A model generated the notes under the pieces. The model ran no database searches, had not been told where the DNA came from, and saw nothing but the letters and a program-made list of their open reading frames with translations. Both the position numbers and the translations under genes were made by a program. 64,000 bases of DNA from an uncultured Lachnospiraceae bacterium (GTDB lineage: Bacteria; Bacillota; Clostridia; Lachnospirales; Lachnospiraceae): NCBI GenBank assembly GCA_947165025.1, contig CAMUYQ010000011.1, forward strand, positions 1 through 64,000. The letters are read 5' to 3'. Of the stretch, positions 41,470-51,330 are shown piece after piece. The stretch's first letter is position 1; each line of letters starts with the position of its first letter.

Positions 41470-43632
41470 ATGATATTAAAAAAGAGACTTATCCCTATAT
41501 TGCTCATAATGGCGGTCAGTGCGCAGCTTTTTGCCGGATGCGGAAAAGATGACGAGGTTGCCGATACATCAACGGTTCAGGAAGATCTGACAGACGAATA
41601 TACGGATGAAGAACCGGATGATGTGGAAGATACGGATGAGCCCGAAGAAGAAATCGATATGAGAGAAGCCCTGTCCGATGAGACAGTGGAAAGGGCACTT
41701 ACGGGCGATGGAATAGTTACTTCGTTTATAAGCGAGCAGTTCTATGACGGAGTCATAAACAGTGAGGATGATGCACTTGATGCCGTAAACAGTGTTATTG
41801 ACAGGATCGGCGGAGATAAGACGACGGAATTCGTTTTTGATGCGATTGACCGCACCGAGGACGGGATCGACTTCTATACATTCAGGCAGGCAGTCGGAAC
41901 GATCTCGGTTTACGGTGCCACGGCAAAGCTGATCACCGATAAGAATAAAAAAGCCATCGGTCTTGTGAGTGCAATTCTTCCGGATCTTCAGGCTGCTCCC
42001 GAGAATATCTGGTCTATCACCGGCCCTGAGGCTGAAGAGGTCGTGAAGACGGAATTAGAGGATAACACTGTCAGGATATATTCAAAAGCAACTGAGCAGA
42101 CCCTCATCCCGTTAAACGACGGGGATGAGCGGAAGATATATGCATGGGTCGTATACACGGATAATATATTTAATGATGCGGATACAAAGAACAAGGTCGA
42201 TGCCGCATACTATGCTCATTATGTGAGCTGTGACGGCGAATATCTAAGCTGTATCCCGGTATCCGACATGGGTAATAAGGAAGCCCTTTCGGGAAGTACA
42301 GCCACGTTTTCATTCAAAGATATGGAAAGTGATACGTGGAGCGGTACGGTAAGAACGCTTTCGGGAAAGAAGAAGACGGTAGAGATACCGATAATGGTAG
42401 ACCGTCAAACGGGTGAGCAGATCCTTGGAGATGCAAACAGAAAGATCCTTTGTGCCATGTATCCCGATTTCAGGTTTGAAGAGACAGTGACTCCGTGTGT
42501 TTCGAAAAACGGGAAATGGGATGATGAATACATCATAACCTATTACAATTATATTTCGATCTATGATCTGTATGAAACAACCGGATGGAAGGGCCCCGAC
42601 AGCGAAGAAACCCCGTCACTTCTGCTTATGGGAGCAGTCAACGAGGACGGGTCGCCGATGCATAATGCGGTGTACGTAGGAAAGAATCAGGGATTTCAGG
42701 TTTTTGCATTTGATTCCACGGCAGCATACGGTGAGTGTACCGATGTTTTGGGGCATGAATTCACGCATTGTGTAACGGGCACATTGATGACCGCCAATCT
42801 TTATCAGAATGATTACGGCGCAATAAATGAAGCGATGAGTGATATTCTCGGAAACCTGGCTGCCATGATGGTCGACGGCGAAGATGAGCCTTTTGTAATG
42901 GGAGAGAGAATGGCGGAAGGTGCCATCCGTTCGATGAAGGAACCCAATTCTCACGAACAGCCCGGTTTTGTATGGGACAAATTTTTTGTTCCCGGAGTTG
43001 ATGTCGGAAATGACTATAATGATAACGGAGGAGTTCATATCAATTCATCGCTGCTGAACTATTTTTCCTACAGGCTGAACAAGGCAGGAATGAAGCCTGA
43101 AGATGAATTCTATTATTGGATGAATGTGGCAAGGTCCATGACCTCGAGAACAGATTATGAGCAGATGGCGTTGCTCCTTCCGTGGGTTATGAAAACATTC
43201 GGCGAGAATGAATATGTGCCCGTAGTAGAGGAGGTCGTCAGACAGACCGGTATAGGCAATATGTCCTTCCCGGAAACGCTGCCTGACGGACTTGCCAGAA
43301 TGACATTTGAAATAACGGGAGCTGATAAGCTGGAAGGCAAAATGCTTCTTGTAAACATTGATGAAATGGAGAGCGAGATAAGATATATGAGCTGGCCGGG
43401 TGCAGGTACCAATGAGGTAAATGTAATGCTTCCGGAAGGAGACTACCTTATATCCATCCTGGTCACCGATACGGAGAAAAATGAGTCAACATGTACGGTT
43501 TATGATGGTGAAAAATGGGAGACAATGAGCGAGGAAGAGTATGAAAACTGGATCCAGAGTGGATATCTCGGAGACAGTATTGTGACAGTTATTCCAGGGG
43601 AAGTCATTGAACTTGAACCTGCGAATATATAA
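41470..43632 (+). CDS. Secreted M4-family (thermolysin-like) metalloprotease lipoprotein
   Basis: A GGAGGA site selects the ATG at 41470. The 720-residue product has a lipoprotein signal (FAGC), a very acidic linker, a propeptide-like region to about residue 290, and a catalytic domain with HEFTH (about 429-433), the third zinc ligand Glu in AINEAMSDILGN (about 454) and the late catalytic His in GGVHINSSLLNYF. A C-terminal beta domain follows (TFEITGADKLEGKM ...). It is a cell-surface zinc endopeptidase of the bacillolysin type. TTGACT (41407-41412) may be the -35 of its promoter. Confidence 0.9.
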   Translation: MILKKRLIPILLIMAVSAQLFAGCGKDDEVADTSTVQEDLTDEYTDEEPDDVEDTDEPEEEIDMREALSDETVERALTGDGIVTSFISEQFYDGVINSEDDALDAVNSVIDRIGGDKTTEFVFDAIDRTEDGIDFYTFRQAVGTISVYGATAKLITDKNKKAIGLVSAILPDLQAAPENIWSITGPEAEEVVKTELEDNTVRIYSKATEQTLIPLNDGDERKIYAWVVYTDNIFNDADTKNKVDAAYYAHYVSCDGEYLSCIPVSDMGNKEALSGSTATFSFKDMESDTWSGTVRTLSGKKKTVEIPIMVDRQTGEQILGDANRKILCAMYPDFRFEETVTPCVSKNGKWDDEYIITYYNYISIYDLYETTGWKGPDSEETPSLLLMGAVNEDGSPMHNAVYVGKNQGFQVFAFDSTAAYGECTDVLGHEFTHCVTGTLMTANLYQNDYGAINEAMSDILGNLAAMMVDGEDEPFVMGERMAEGAIRSMKEPNSHEQPGFVWDKFFVPGVDVGNDYNDNGGVHINSSLLNYFSYRLNKAGMKPEDEFYYWMNVARSMTSRTDYEQMALLLPWVMKTFGENEYVPVVEEVVRQTGIGNMSFPETLPDGLARMTFEITGADKLEGKMLLVNIDEMESEIRYMSWPGAGTNEVNVMLPEGDYLISILVTDTEKNESTCTVYDGEKWETMSEEEYENWIQSGYLGDSIVTVIPGEVIELEPANI

Positions 43633-43664
43633 GGAGAATCCAAACCAATAAGGAGGATAATGAA

Positions 43665-44456
43665 ATGAGAAAAAGATTTGCAATGCTGACAGCAGCCATG
43701 CTTGTGCTGGCGCTGTGCGGAAGCATCCTGACAGGATGCAAGAAGGAGGAGCCGGCACCTGTTGCACCAGAACCGGTTGAAGAGATCGAAGATATTGACG
43801 ATTTCGAAGAAATCGATGATGATGATCTTGAGCAGCAGCCCACCGAGGATACAGCGGCTGATGAGAAAGAAGAAGCAAAATCAGGTGATCTTTCCAATGA
43901 TGAGATCGTTGAGCTTGCAAAGAAGTACAGCGGTGCTCCCGAAGCAGAACTCGATCAGGTTATGGAAAACGGAAACCTTTATATCCATCTCTTCGAGGAC
44001 ATGAAGGATCATACGGCAACCATCGACTGGTATGAGATAGATCCCAAGACCCTTAAGGGCACAAACTTCGAGGGCGAAGAAGTGGATCTTTCCAAGCCCG
44101 CTCCCGCAAAGAGTGAAAGCGAAGGAGATGAAGGCGAAGGCGTTCAGATCGAGGACGGCGAATACGTTACTGACGAGGAATATAAGGGTGAGCTTTCAGC
44201 TGACGGAAAGACAATGACGATCACGACTGCACTTTCCGAATATGTAAACAGCAAGTCACCTAAATATCCGAAGCAGACTTATGTGTTCACTATTGCTGAT
44301 TCCTGCAAGGTTATCGAGTTCCAGGAGGATGTAACAGAGAGTAAGTTCGCTGACAAGATCGATCTTGTAAAGGATTTCCTTGAAGGCGTGAGCGGACTTC
44401 CCATCACCTTCAAGTTCAAGAACAATGAGATCATAGAGATCCAGTTCTCATCGTAA
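43665..44456 (+). CDS. Acidic lipoprotein of unknown function
   Basis: The 263-residue product has a clear lipoprotein signal (LTGC at about 22-25) and a strongly acidic linker (EIEDIDDFEEIDDDD). A mixed domain follows in which VELAKKYSGAPEAELDQVME and IHLFEDMKDHTATIDWYEID suggest a small ligand-binding fold. No catalytic motif is recognised. It lies 32 bases after the M4 protease gene with an AAGGAGG site and ends at a terminator, so it may be a partner or inhibitor of the protease (inference). Confidence 0.7.
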   Translation: MRKRFAMLTAAMLVLALCGSILTGCKKEEPAPVAPEPVEEIEDIDDFEEIDDDDLEQQPTEDTAADEKEEAKSGDLSNDEIVELAKKYSGAPEAELDQVMENGNLYIHLFEDMKDHTATIDWYEIDPKTLKGTNFEGEEVDLSKPAPAKSESEGDEGEGVQIEDGEYVTDEEYKGELSADGKTMTITTALSEYVNSKSPKYPKQTYVFTIADSCKVIEFQEDVTESKFADKIDLVKDFLEGVSGLPITFKFKNNEIIEIQFSS

Positions 44457-44481
44457 ACTATTATTTCAATTAACAGCTTTC

Positions 44482-44524
44482 AGATTTTCGAGCGCTATAT
44501 CTTTTTGCGCTCGAAAATCTTTAT
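44482..44524 (+). terminator. Rho-independent terminator
   Basis: A perfect 14-bp stem (44482-44495 with 44507-44520) with an 11-base T-rich loop follows the lipoprotein gene. Confidence 0.85.
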
Positions 44525-44539
44525 ATAAGGAGAAAGCAT

Positions 44540-46501
44540 ATGTTCAAAAAATTTCCGGCTGTTCTGATAACATCTTTTCTGGCATGCGCACTGTCGGCAT
44601 GTTCTGCTACCATTGATGACAAAGGAATAAAGTTTGATGCCCAAACCGCTACGGAGGAAAAACAGGATCCCGATGTTGATGTGGCAATTGATGAGGCTGA
44701 GATCCCGGACGGTCAGTGGCAGCTTGATGTTTCGTTTCCCGATTGGAGAGGAGATATCAGTTCTGCTTATCCTATCAACAACTGTGTGGGATTTTACGGA
44801 TACAGCGGACAGGGCAGGATATACTTTGAATGCGATGATGATGTCGCAGACTTTGATCTTTTTGTAAACGGCACAAAGATTGATGCGTCATCTGCCGAGG
44901 CCGGAAAATCATATGCGGCGGATATATCAGCTGTTGCGGTAAACGGCATGAATACCATACAGGTGAGCGGACTTGAAAAAGGAAATGTCAGGGTATGCAT
45001 ACCTTATCCTGTTGTCATTTCCGGCACGCCTGATGAGGCCGGTATAGATGCCGGTGCTTTTGAACTTATAGACAGGATCATAAGTGCTGATATTGAAAAT
45101 GGTTTCTCGAGTGCGCAGCTTGCGGTTATCAAGGACGGAAAGCTGGTATACGAGAATTCCTGGGGGAATGTCAGAACGTATGATGAAAAAGGAGTTGCTG
45201 CGGAAGGTGCGCCGGTAACAGACGCAACCCTGTACGATCTTGCTTCCAACACCAAGATGTACAGTGTCAACTATGCCCTTCAGTATATGCTCACAAAGAA
45301 AGAGATAGATCTTAACAGCAGGATAGTAGATATCATGGGTTCTTCATTTGCCGATGATACTATCGGGATCGATTATGAAGGATATGAGGCGGTATCACTT
45401 GATACGAACAAAAAGTGGAAAGAAGAACTGACGATACGTGATCTGTTAAGACACCAGGGCGGATTCCCGCCCGGACCGCATTATTACAATGACAGATATG
45501 ATCATGCAACACAGGATTATGATTCCGATAACGGAAACGTGATATATGTCGGAACGGCAGGTGATGAGGAATCACGTGAAGAAACGTGGGATGCACTGTG
45601 TAAGACACCGCTCATGTATGAACCCGGAACACAAACGATCTATTCCGATGTCGATTACATGATACTGTGCTACTGTATCGAGAAGATCACAGGCAAAGGT
45701 CTTGATGAATACCTCTCCGAAGTATTTTTCAAACCGATGGAACTTGATCATATAACATACAATCCGCTTCAGAACGGATTTACTGCTGATGACTGTGCGG
45801 CCACCGAACTGATGGGCAATACAAGGGACGGAAGGCTTCACTATTCGGGGATCAGGGAAAATCTGATACAGGGTGAAGTACATGATACAAATGCATATTA
45901 CTGTATGGCAGGAATATCGGGACATGCCGGACTGTTCTCAAATGCCACCGATCTTGCAAAGCTCGCTTCCGTCATGCTGACCGGAGGATACGGAGATAAG
46001 ATGTATTTTTCGCGTGATGTGATCGATCTTTTCACGGCGCCCAAAGGTGAGGCATATCCGAACTTCGGCCTTGGATGGTGGAGAGAGGCAGGTCACAGGA
46101 GAGACTGGTATTTCGGCTCCGTAACCGATTCCAATGCATTCGGACATCAGGGATTTACGGGAACTCTGACCGTGATAGATCCCGACAATGATCTTGTTGT
46201 AGTTCTTCTGACGAACAAGATACATACACCTATGATCGAAAACGATGAAACACTGAGCAAGTGGAACGGCAACTTCTATACGACGTCATCTCTCGGATTC
46301 GCTACCCAGATAATCAAAATGGGAATGACTGAAAATGTTGATGAAAACGTATGGGCTGATCTTGCATCCGATATGGCAGCGGATAAGAAGAGGCAGCTTG
46401 ATAAGGACGGCATAACAGACGAAGACCACCCTGCCATGAAGGCTTACAAAGCACTGGTGTCAGTGGAAGAACAGTACAGGGAACCTGCAACAGAGGAATA
46501 A
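44540..46501 (+). CDS. Surface serine hydrolase of the beta-lactamase/PBP4* type
   Basis: The 653-residue lipoprotein (lipobox LSAC) has an N-terminal beta domain (about 50-160) and a class C beta-lactamase-like hydrolase. The nucleophile is in ASNTKMYS (SxxK, Ser about 236, Lys about 239), the second motif is near YSDVDYM, and the third is FGHQGFTGT (HxG). GGFPPGPHYYN is also typical of this family. Members are D-amino-acid peptidases, esterases or wall-remodelling enzymes. A GGAGAAAG site precedes the ATG. The next gene, a MscS-like channel, starts six bases downstream. Confidence 0.87.
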   Translation: MFKKFPAVLITSFLACALSACSATIDDKGIKFDAQTATEEKQDPDVDVAIDEAEIPDGQWQLDVSFPDWRGDISSAYPINNCVGFYGYSGQGRIYFECDDDVADFDLFVNGTKIDASSAEAGKSYAADISAVAVNGMNTIQVSGLEKGNVRVCIPYPVVISGTPDEAGIDAGAFELIDRIISADIENGFSSAQLAVIKDGKLVYENSWGNVRTYDEKGVAAEGAPVTDATLYDLASNTKMYSVNYALQYMLTKKEIDLNSRIVDIMGSSFADDTIGIDYEGYEAVSLDTNKKWKEELTIRDLLRHQGGFPPGPHYYNDRYDHATQDYDSDNGNVIYVGTAGDEESREETWDALCKTPLMYEPGTQTIYSDVDYMILCYCIEKITGKGLDEYLSEVFFKPMELDHITYNPLQNGFTADDCAATELMGNTRDGRLHYSGIRENLIQGEVHDTNAYYCMAGISGHAGLFSNATDLAKLASVMLTGGYGDKMYFSRDVIDLFTAPKGEAYPNFGLGWWREAGHRRDWYFGSVTDSNAFGHQGFTGTLTVIDPDNDLVVVLLTNKIHTPMIENDETLSKWNGNFYTTSSLGFATQIIKMGMTENVDENVWADLASDMAADKKRQLDKDGITDEDHPAMKAYKALVSVEEQYREPATEE

Positions 46502-46507
46502 GATACG

Positions 46508-49420
46508 ATGACCATTAAGAAAAACAGACTTCCGAAACTCCCGATATTCTTTTCGATCGCACTTCTTGCGGCGCTCGGATTCTTTCTCTTCGGTCTGTTA
46601 AACCGGCTCGTGATAACGGATTACAGGCAGCAGATCGTGACAAAGCTTGCCGAGACGGACAAGAATCTGGATAAGAGTCTGGATGCCGTTCAAAAAAGTG
46701 ACGCTAACAATGACAGGCTTCGGAAGATCAACGCGGACCTTGCGGTTTATTACATTAAAAAGGATGAAAACCTGGGCTTTACCAATTCATCAATGGCAAG
46801 GCTTCTGCGCACGCTGTCGGTCTATAACGTGATCCTTGTCGATCCGAAAGGAAATGTTATCTCATCGGGTGAGCCGGTAAGTGATGCATATGATTTTCGC
46901 GGAAGCGATCTGGCTCCGCTTCTGGATCTGCCCAATACCGGAGATGTATCCGAAACGGTATTTGTGAATGAAGAGGATGAGGATGGTGAAGTAAGACGGA
47001 TCGGACTGTATTCCAAAAAAGTGAATGCCGATCGTATTCTTGTCATTGCCTCTGACGTGGGAGATATAGAGAGTGCATCGGGCTCGGCATCGGCATGGAA
47101 TTCCATGATGGAGAGAAACACCATTGGCAAGAACGGATTTACATTTGCGATCGGTACCGACGGATATTTCCTTTACTTCCCGTTTGATCCGGCTAAGGGT
47201 AAAGATTCCGAATTTGTTGTGGATGACGACGATGTTGATATTTCGGAAGCAGGATTCAGTCTTTCGGACCTTCAGGACAACAGCTTTAAATACCTGAACA
47301 TATGCGGTGAAAATTATTACTGCGGTATCAAATACCGTGCGTCTGAAAATGCATGGATAGTATGCGCGCTTCCGCAGGCGGAGATATTGTCTGCGGCAGT
47401 GGTGATCGTTATCCCTGTTTTACTGTTCACATTTGTTATCCTTTTCACGCTCATCCTCGCATACTCGATGATCATGAGGGAATTTGCGGGTACGGTAACG
47501 GAAGGTGGAGAACTCAGAAAGATCTATTTCAGAAAATCAAGGCCTCTCATTGCATGTTCCCTTGTTCTGATCTTAGTCCTGTCTGTATTCATCCATCTCT
47601 TCTATGCGACTTCCGTACAGGAAACGATCAACAGCCAGGATGCACGCGCTCTTGCTTTTTCGATGGAAGATGAAAATGAAAACCGGAGTATAATAAAAAA
47701 CAGATATAACGAATTCCTGCTTCAGATAGCGACAGTTTCGGCCCGTATCATTTCCGACAACCCCAAGCTTGCGTCGCGTTCTTCATTAAAGGAGCTTAAG
47801 TCGATCCTGAATACGGAGCACATACTTCTGTATGATAAGAACGGTACGGTGACCGTTTCCGATTCAACCTACAAGGGACTGACACTTTCCAAGGATCCGA
47901 ATGATCTGTCATATCAGTTCAGACAGCTGTTGTACGGCACACCTTATGTCCTTCAGGATGAGGCTGATACGAAATATCTTGAAAAGCCCTATCTCTACGT
48001 GGGAAGCATTCTGACCGATCCGAACGGGGATCCCGACGGTTTCGTTCAGCTTGCATTTGATCCCGCCTTTATCGCGGAACCTTTAAAATCCGCATCGGTT
48101 GAATATGTACTGTCCACATACAGCGGCACGAATTCATCATTTGTGTTCGCGGTGGATAAAATCACGGGAGAATTCAAATATCATCCCGAGGATTCGTATA
48201 TCGGAAAAGCTGCGGCAGATCACGGGATCACGACAAAAGCGATGACAGACGGATATGCGGGGTATATTACCGTGTCCGGTGTTAAGTATCTGTGTGTAAC
48301 TTCAGCAACGGAAACGGATTACATCTTCGCGGTCACACCGACTGACAGGATGATCTCGCATAATATCCCGATCGTTGTCTCGACGTTCGCTTCCTGTTTT
48401 GTCGCTGTGATACTGCTTTATCTGCTGCTCATACTTCAAAGTGCGCATTCCGTATCGGATGAACATGAAGAGCCGGATGAAGATGAGAGCAGCTTCCGCT
48501 CGGACGATGCACTGAAGAGGTTCTTAAAAGGGGCGTTCTTCGTGTTCTCGGGATTTGTTCTTGTCATTACGGTATTCCACGGAACGATCATCCCGTCCGA
48601 TTCGATCTTTTCACATATCATTGCGGGCAACTGGGAAAACGGGGTCCATCTGTTCTCGATAACGTGGTGCTTTATATGCATCTGTTCAGTCGGGTTCCTT
48701 ACGATATTCGTGAACATGCTGTTCCTGCAGCTTGGTAATTCATTAAGCTCACGCGGAAAGACAATGGCCCAGATGCTGATAAGCCTGTTGAAATATTCAG
48801 CGATCATAGGAGTGGTATTCTCCTGTGCGAACAGGCTGGGAGTTCATACGGACACACTGCTTGCATCGGCCGGGATACTGACTATCGTTATAGGTCTCGG
48901 GGCACAGAGCCTTACATCCGATGTTTTCGACGGACTGTTCCTGATCATCGAAGGTGCGTTCCACGTTGGAGATATCATTACCCTGGACGGCACCCGTGCA
49001 AAGGTGCTGGAGATCGGTATCAGAAATACAAGGCTGTTGCAGCTTGGAACGAATAACACGATGATAGTGAATAACAGTTCGCTCAAACGCGTTATCAATC
49101 ATTCAAACATGCCGGAAGGTATTGTATTGTCCGTCGGCATCGACTATGAACAGAGCATTGAAGAAGTCGAAGAGATCATTAAACGCGAGCTTCCGAAGAT
49201 GAAGGAAAATATCCCGCTTGCGATCGAGGGTCCGGAATACCTGGGCGTTGATGAGTTTAAGGATAGCGCGATAATGCTGAAGTTCAGGGTTACGAGCAAG
49301 GCTGCGGACTATGCAACAGTAAAGAGAGCACTGAACCGTGAGGTCAAGCTGATGTTTGACCGCAACGGAATCGGAATCCCGTTCAACCAGGTAGTCCTCA
49401 GTAAAAGGCAAAAGAACTGA
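46508..49420 (+). CDS. MscS-family mechanosensitive channel with large extracellular sensor region
   Basis: The 970-residue protein joins two parts. Residues 1-330 and 350-640 each look like an extracellular Cache-type sensor between membrane helices (ADLAVYYIKKDENLGF, VILVDPKGNVISSGEP, TIGKNGFTFAIGTDGYFLYF; ILLYDKNGTVTVSDST, SSFVFAVDKITGEF). Residues about 680-970 are MscS-like: membrane helices, the pore helix region ASAGILTIVIGLGAQSLTSD, and the cytoplasmic beta domain FHVGDIITLDGTRAKVLEIG. This suggests a channel gated or tuned by a ligand as well as tension. It lies six bases after the serine hydrolase gene. Confidence 0.87.
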   Translation: MTIKKNRLPKLPIFFSIALLAALGFFLFGLLNRLVITDYRQQIVTKLAETDKNLDKSLDAVQKSDANNDRLRKINADLAVYYIKKDENLGFTNSSMARLLRTLSVYNVILVDPKGNVISSGEPVSDAYDFRGSDLAPLLDLPNTGDVSETVFVNEEDEDGEVRRIGLYSKKVNADRILVIASDVGDIESASGSASAWNSMMERNTIGKNGFTFAIGTDGYFLYFPFDPAKGKDSEFVVDDDDVDISEAGFSLSDLQDNSFKYLNICGENYYCGIKYRASENAWIVCALPQAEILSAAVVIVIPVLLFTFVILFTLILAYSMIMREFAGTVTEGGELRKIYFRKSRPLIACSLVLILVLSVFIHLFYATSVQETINSQDARALAFSMEDENENRSIIKNRYNEFLLQIATVSARIISDNPKLASRSSLKELKSILNTEHILLYDKNGTVTVSDSTYKGLTLSKDPNDLSYQFRQLLYGTPYVLQDEADTKYLEKPYLYVGSILTDPNGDPDGFVQLAFDPAFIAEPLKSASVEYVLSTYSGTNSSFVFAVDKITGEFKYHPEDSYIGKAAADHGITTKAMTDGYAGYITVSGVKYLCVTSATETDYIFAVTPTDRMISHNIPIVVSTFASCFVAVILLYLLLILQSAHSVSDEHEEPDEDESSFRSDDALKRFLKGAFFVFSGFVLVITVFHGTIIPSDSIFSHIIAGNWENGVHLFSITWCFICICSVGFLTIFVNMLFLQLGNSLSSRGKTMAQMLISLLKYSAIIGVVFSCANRLGVHTDTLLASAGILTIVIGLGAQSLTSDVFDGLFLIIEGAFHVGDIITLDGTRAKVLEIGIRNTRLLQLGTNNTMIVNNSSLKRVINHSNMPEGIVLSVGIDYEQSIEEVEEIIKRELPKMKENIPLAIEGPEYLGVDEFKDSAIMLKFRVTSKAADYATVKRALNREVKLMFDRNGIGIPFNQVVLSKRQKN

Positions 49421-49499
49421 GTACAAATGTTGTTGAAATGATCTTGTATGTTTGCTATATTTAAGCCGCAGATGATTTTTATCCGAAAAGAGGGGATGT

Positions 49500-50171
49500 A
49501 TGAAGAGAGCAGGGTCGATCTTAAAAACACTTGCGCTGTCCGTTGCGACAGCTATGATCATTTCCGTTGAAGCGTTTGCGGTGCCCGCAGCAGGCACGGC
49601 TCAGGCCGTTCCGGGAAGCGGGATACTGACAGCACTTATTCCGTGTCCGGTAAGTTCGATCACGATCAACACGGCAACAGAGCAGGTAATAGCATACGAT
49701 CACAACAACAATCCGATGCAGGTGTTCGCATGTTCTACCGGCAAGTACGGAAATACATATTCGGGAACATACCGCACGACCAATTACTATGACTGGCATC
49801 TGATGAACGGTAACTGCTATTCGAGATATGCGGTAAGGTTCAACCAGCACGAGCTCATGCATTCGGTACCGTATTACCGTCACTCACCGGATTCACTTGA
49901 ATACAGACAGTATAATAAGCTCGGTTCCCCGGCATCGATGGGATGCTGCCGTCTGGCGCTTTCCGATGCGAAATGGATATATGAAAACACTGTTCCGGGA
50001 ACGATAGTAAATGTCGTTAAGGATCCGAACCTTGTATATCCGCTTTCACGTCCGATCATCAAGATCGATGAGACGAATGCAGCGATCAGGGGATGGGACC
50101 CGACCGATACAGATCCGAGATCACCGTACAATGCGCTTCCTCAGGAGGCAACGGTAATGCAGGAGTTATAA
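49500..50171 (+). CDS. Exported L,D-transpeptidase (YkuD domain)
   Basis: The 223-residue protein has a signal peptide (cut near AFA, about residue 26). A YkuD domain starts at SSITINTATEQVIAYDHNNN and carries the active-site motif with the His in HELMHSVPYYRHSPD and SMGCCRLA (HX(n)S(H/M)GCxR; first Cys catalytic). It makes 3-3 crosslinks or attaches proteins to peptidoglycan. The domain is short and no wall-binding domain is present. An AGGGG site precedes the ATG. Confidence 0.88.
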   Translation: MKRAGSILKTLALSVATAMIISVEAFAVPAAGTAQAVPGSGILTALIPCPVSSITINTATEQVIAYDHNNNPMQVFACSTGKYGNTYSGTYRTTNYYDWHLMNGNCYSRYAVRFNQHELMHSVPYYRHSPDSLEYRQYNKLGSPASMGCCRLALSDAKWIYENTVPGTIVNVVKDPNLVYPLSRPIIKIDETNAAIRGWDPTDTDPRSPYNALPQEATVMQEL

Positions 50172-50190
50172 ATACACGATACAAGAACAG

Positions 50191-50222
50191 GGACCTGCCT
50201 AAAGCGGGTCCTTTATTGTTTG
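50191..50222 (+). terminator. Rho-independent terminator after the L,D-transpeptidase gene
   Basis: GGACCTGC (50191-50198) and GCGGGTCC (50204-50211) form an eight-pair stem followed by TTTATTGTTT. Confidence 0.85.
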
Positions 50223-50225
50223 ATG

Positions 50226-50254
50226 TTGACAAGCAGGGATGAGAGATATATACT
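50226..50254 (+). promoter_or_regulatory. Promoter of the aromatic amino acid operon
   Basis: TTGACA (50226-50231), 17 bases and TATACT (50249-50254) lie about 65 bases upstream of the DAHP synthase ATG. The leader contains three spaced AAAGCG copies but no recognised T-box or attenuator. Confidence 0.8.
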
Positions 50255-50319
50255 TTAGTGGTTAAAAGCGTTAAAGCGCGAAAGCGTTTCCGTAATACAG
50301 ACAAAGGAAGGACACAGTC

Positions 50320-51330
50320 ATGATCATTGTATTAAAACCAAATGCTGATGAAAAAAAATTTCAGAAGCTTCAGAGCTGGATAAAGGATGACCTCGGACTT
50401 GACATTCACTTCAGTCACGGTGAAAAATCAACCATCCTCGGTCTTGTCGGCGATACTTCAAAGGTTGATATCGATGCGGTAAGCGCACTTGATATAGTCG
50501 AGAGCGTTAAGCGTATCCAGGAGCCTTACAAGGCAGCCAACAGAAAGTTCCATCCGCTTGATTCGGTCATAAGCGTAGGTGACGTGAAGATCGGAGGCGG
50601 GAACTTTGTTAAGATCGCAGGCCCCTGCTCTGTAGAGACTATAGACCAGATAACCGGTATCGCAAGAGCAGTCAAGGCAGCGGGCGCGAACATGCTCCGC
50701 GGCGGTGCGTTCAAACCCCGTACTTCACCGTATGCTTTCCAGGGACTCGGAAAGACCGGTATAGAATATCTGCTCGAAGCCAAGAAGGCAACGGGACTGC
50801 CGATAGTAACGGAGATCATGGAGCTTACCGATCTTGATATGTTCAATGATGTTGACGTGATCCAGGTCGGTGCGAGAAACATGCAGAACTTCAGGCTTCT
50901 GAAGGAACTCGGAACGATCGACAAACCGATCCTGTTAAAGAGAGGACTTGCCAATACGGTAGCCGAGCTGCTGATGAGCGCCGAATACATAATGGCCGGC
51001 GGTAACGAGAAGGTCATACTGTGCGAACGCGGTATCAGAACATTTGAGACCGCGACAAGGAACACGCTTGATATCTCTGTGATACCCGTGCTCAAAGAGA
51101 AGACGCATCTTCCGATAATCGTCGATCCCTCACATTCGACGGGTTTTTCAAAGTACGTCAAGGACGTAACATACGCCGCAACGGCAGCGGGCGCAGACGG
51201 CATCATCGTTGAAGTGCATAACGATCCCGAGAATGCATGGTGCGACGGACAGCAGTCGATCACTCCCGAGGCATTTGCAAAGCTGTCGACGGGAATGGAT
51301 AAGATCAGAGAGGTAGTGAGCGCATTATGA
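50320..51330 (+). CDS. aroF: 3-deoxy-7-phosphoheptulonate (DAHP) synthase
   Basis: The 336-residue enzyme condenses phosphoenolpyruvate and erythrose 4-phosphate, the first step to chorismate. It is the AroA(I)-beta type: an N-terminal ferredoxin-like regulatory domain (about 1-70, MIIVLKPNADEKKFQKLQ), then the barrel with IAGPCSVET, RGGAFKPRTSPYAFQG, GARNMQNFRLLKELG, KRGL and IVDPSHSTG. The N-terminal domain mediates feedback inhibition, by Tyr or Phe, in characterised relatives. It overlaps tyrA by four bases. Confidence 0.95.
   Translation: MIIVLKPNADEKKFQKLQSWIKDDLGLDIHFSHGEKSTILGLVGDTSKVDIDAVSALDIVESVKRIQEPYKAANRKFHPLDSVISVGDVKIGGGNFVKIAGPCSVETIDQITGIARAVKAAGANMLRGGAFKPRTSPYAFQGLGKTGIEYLLEAKKATGLPIVTEIMELTDLDMFNDVDVIQVGARNMQNFRLLKELGTIDKPILLKRGLANTVAELLMSAEYIMAGGNEKVILCERGIRTFETATRNTLDISVIPVLKEKTHLPIIVDPSHSTGFSKYVKDVTYAATAAGADGIIVEVHNDPENAWCDGQQSITPEAFAKLSTGMDKIREVVSAL

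Noticed and set aside
50255..50319. T-box or attenuator in the aromatic operon leader
   Set aside because: The leader is only about 65 bases with three AAAGCG copies; no T-box core or terminator/antiterminator pair can be drawn.
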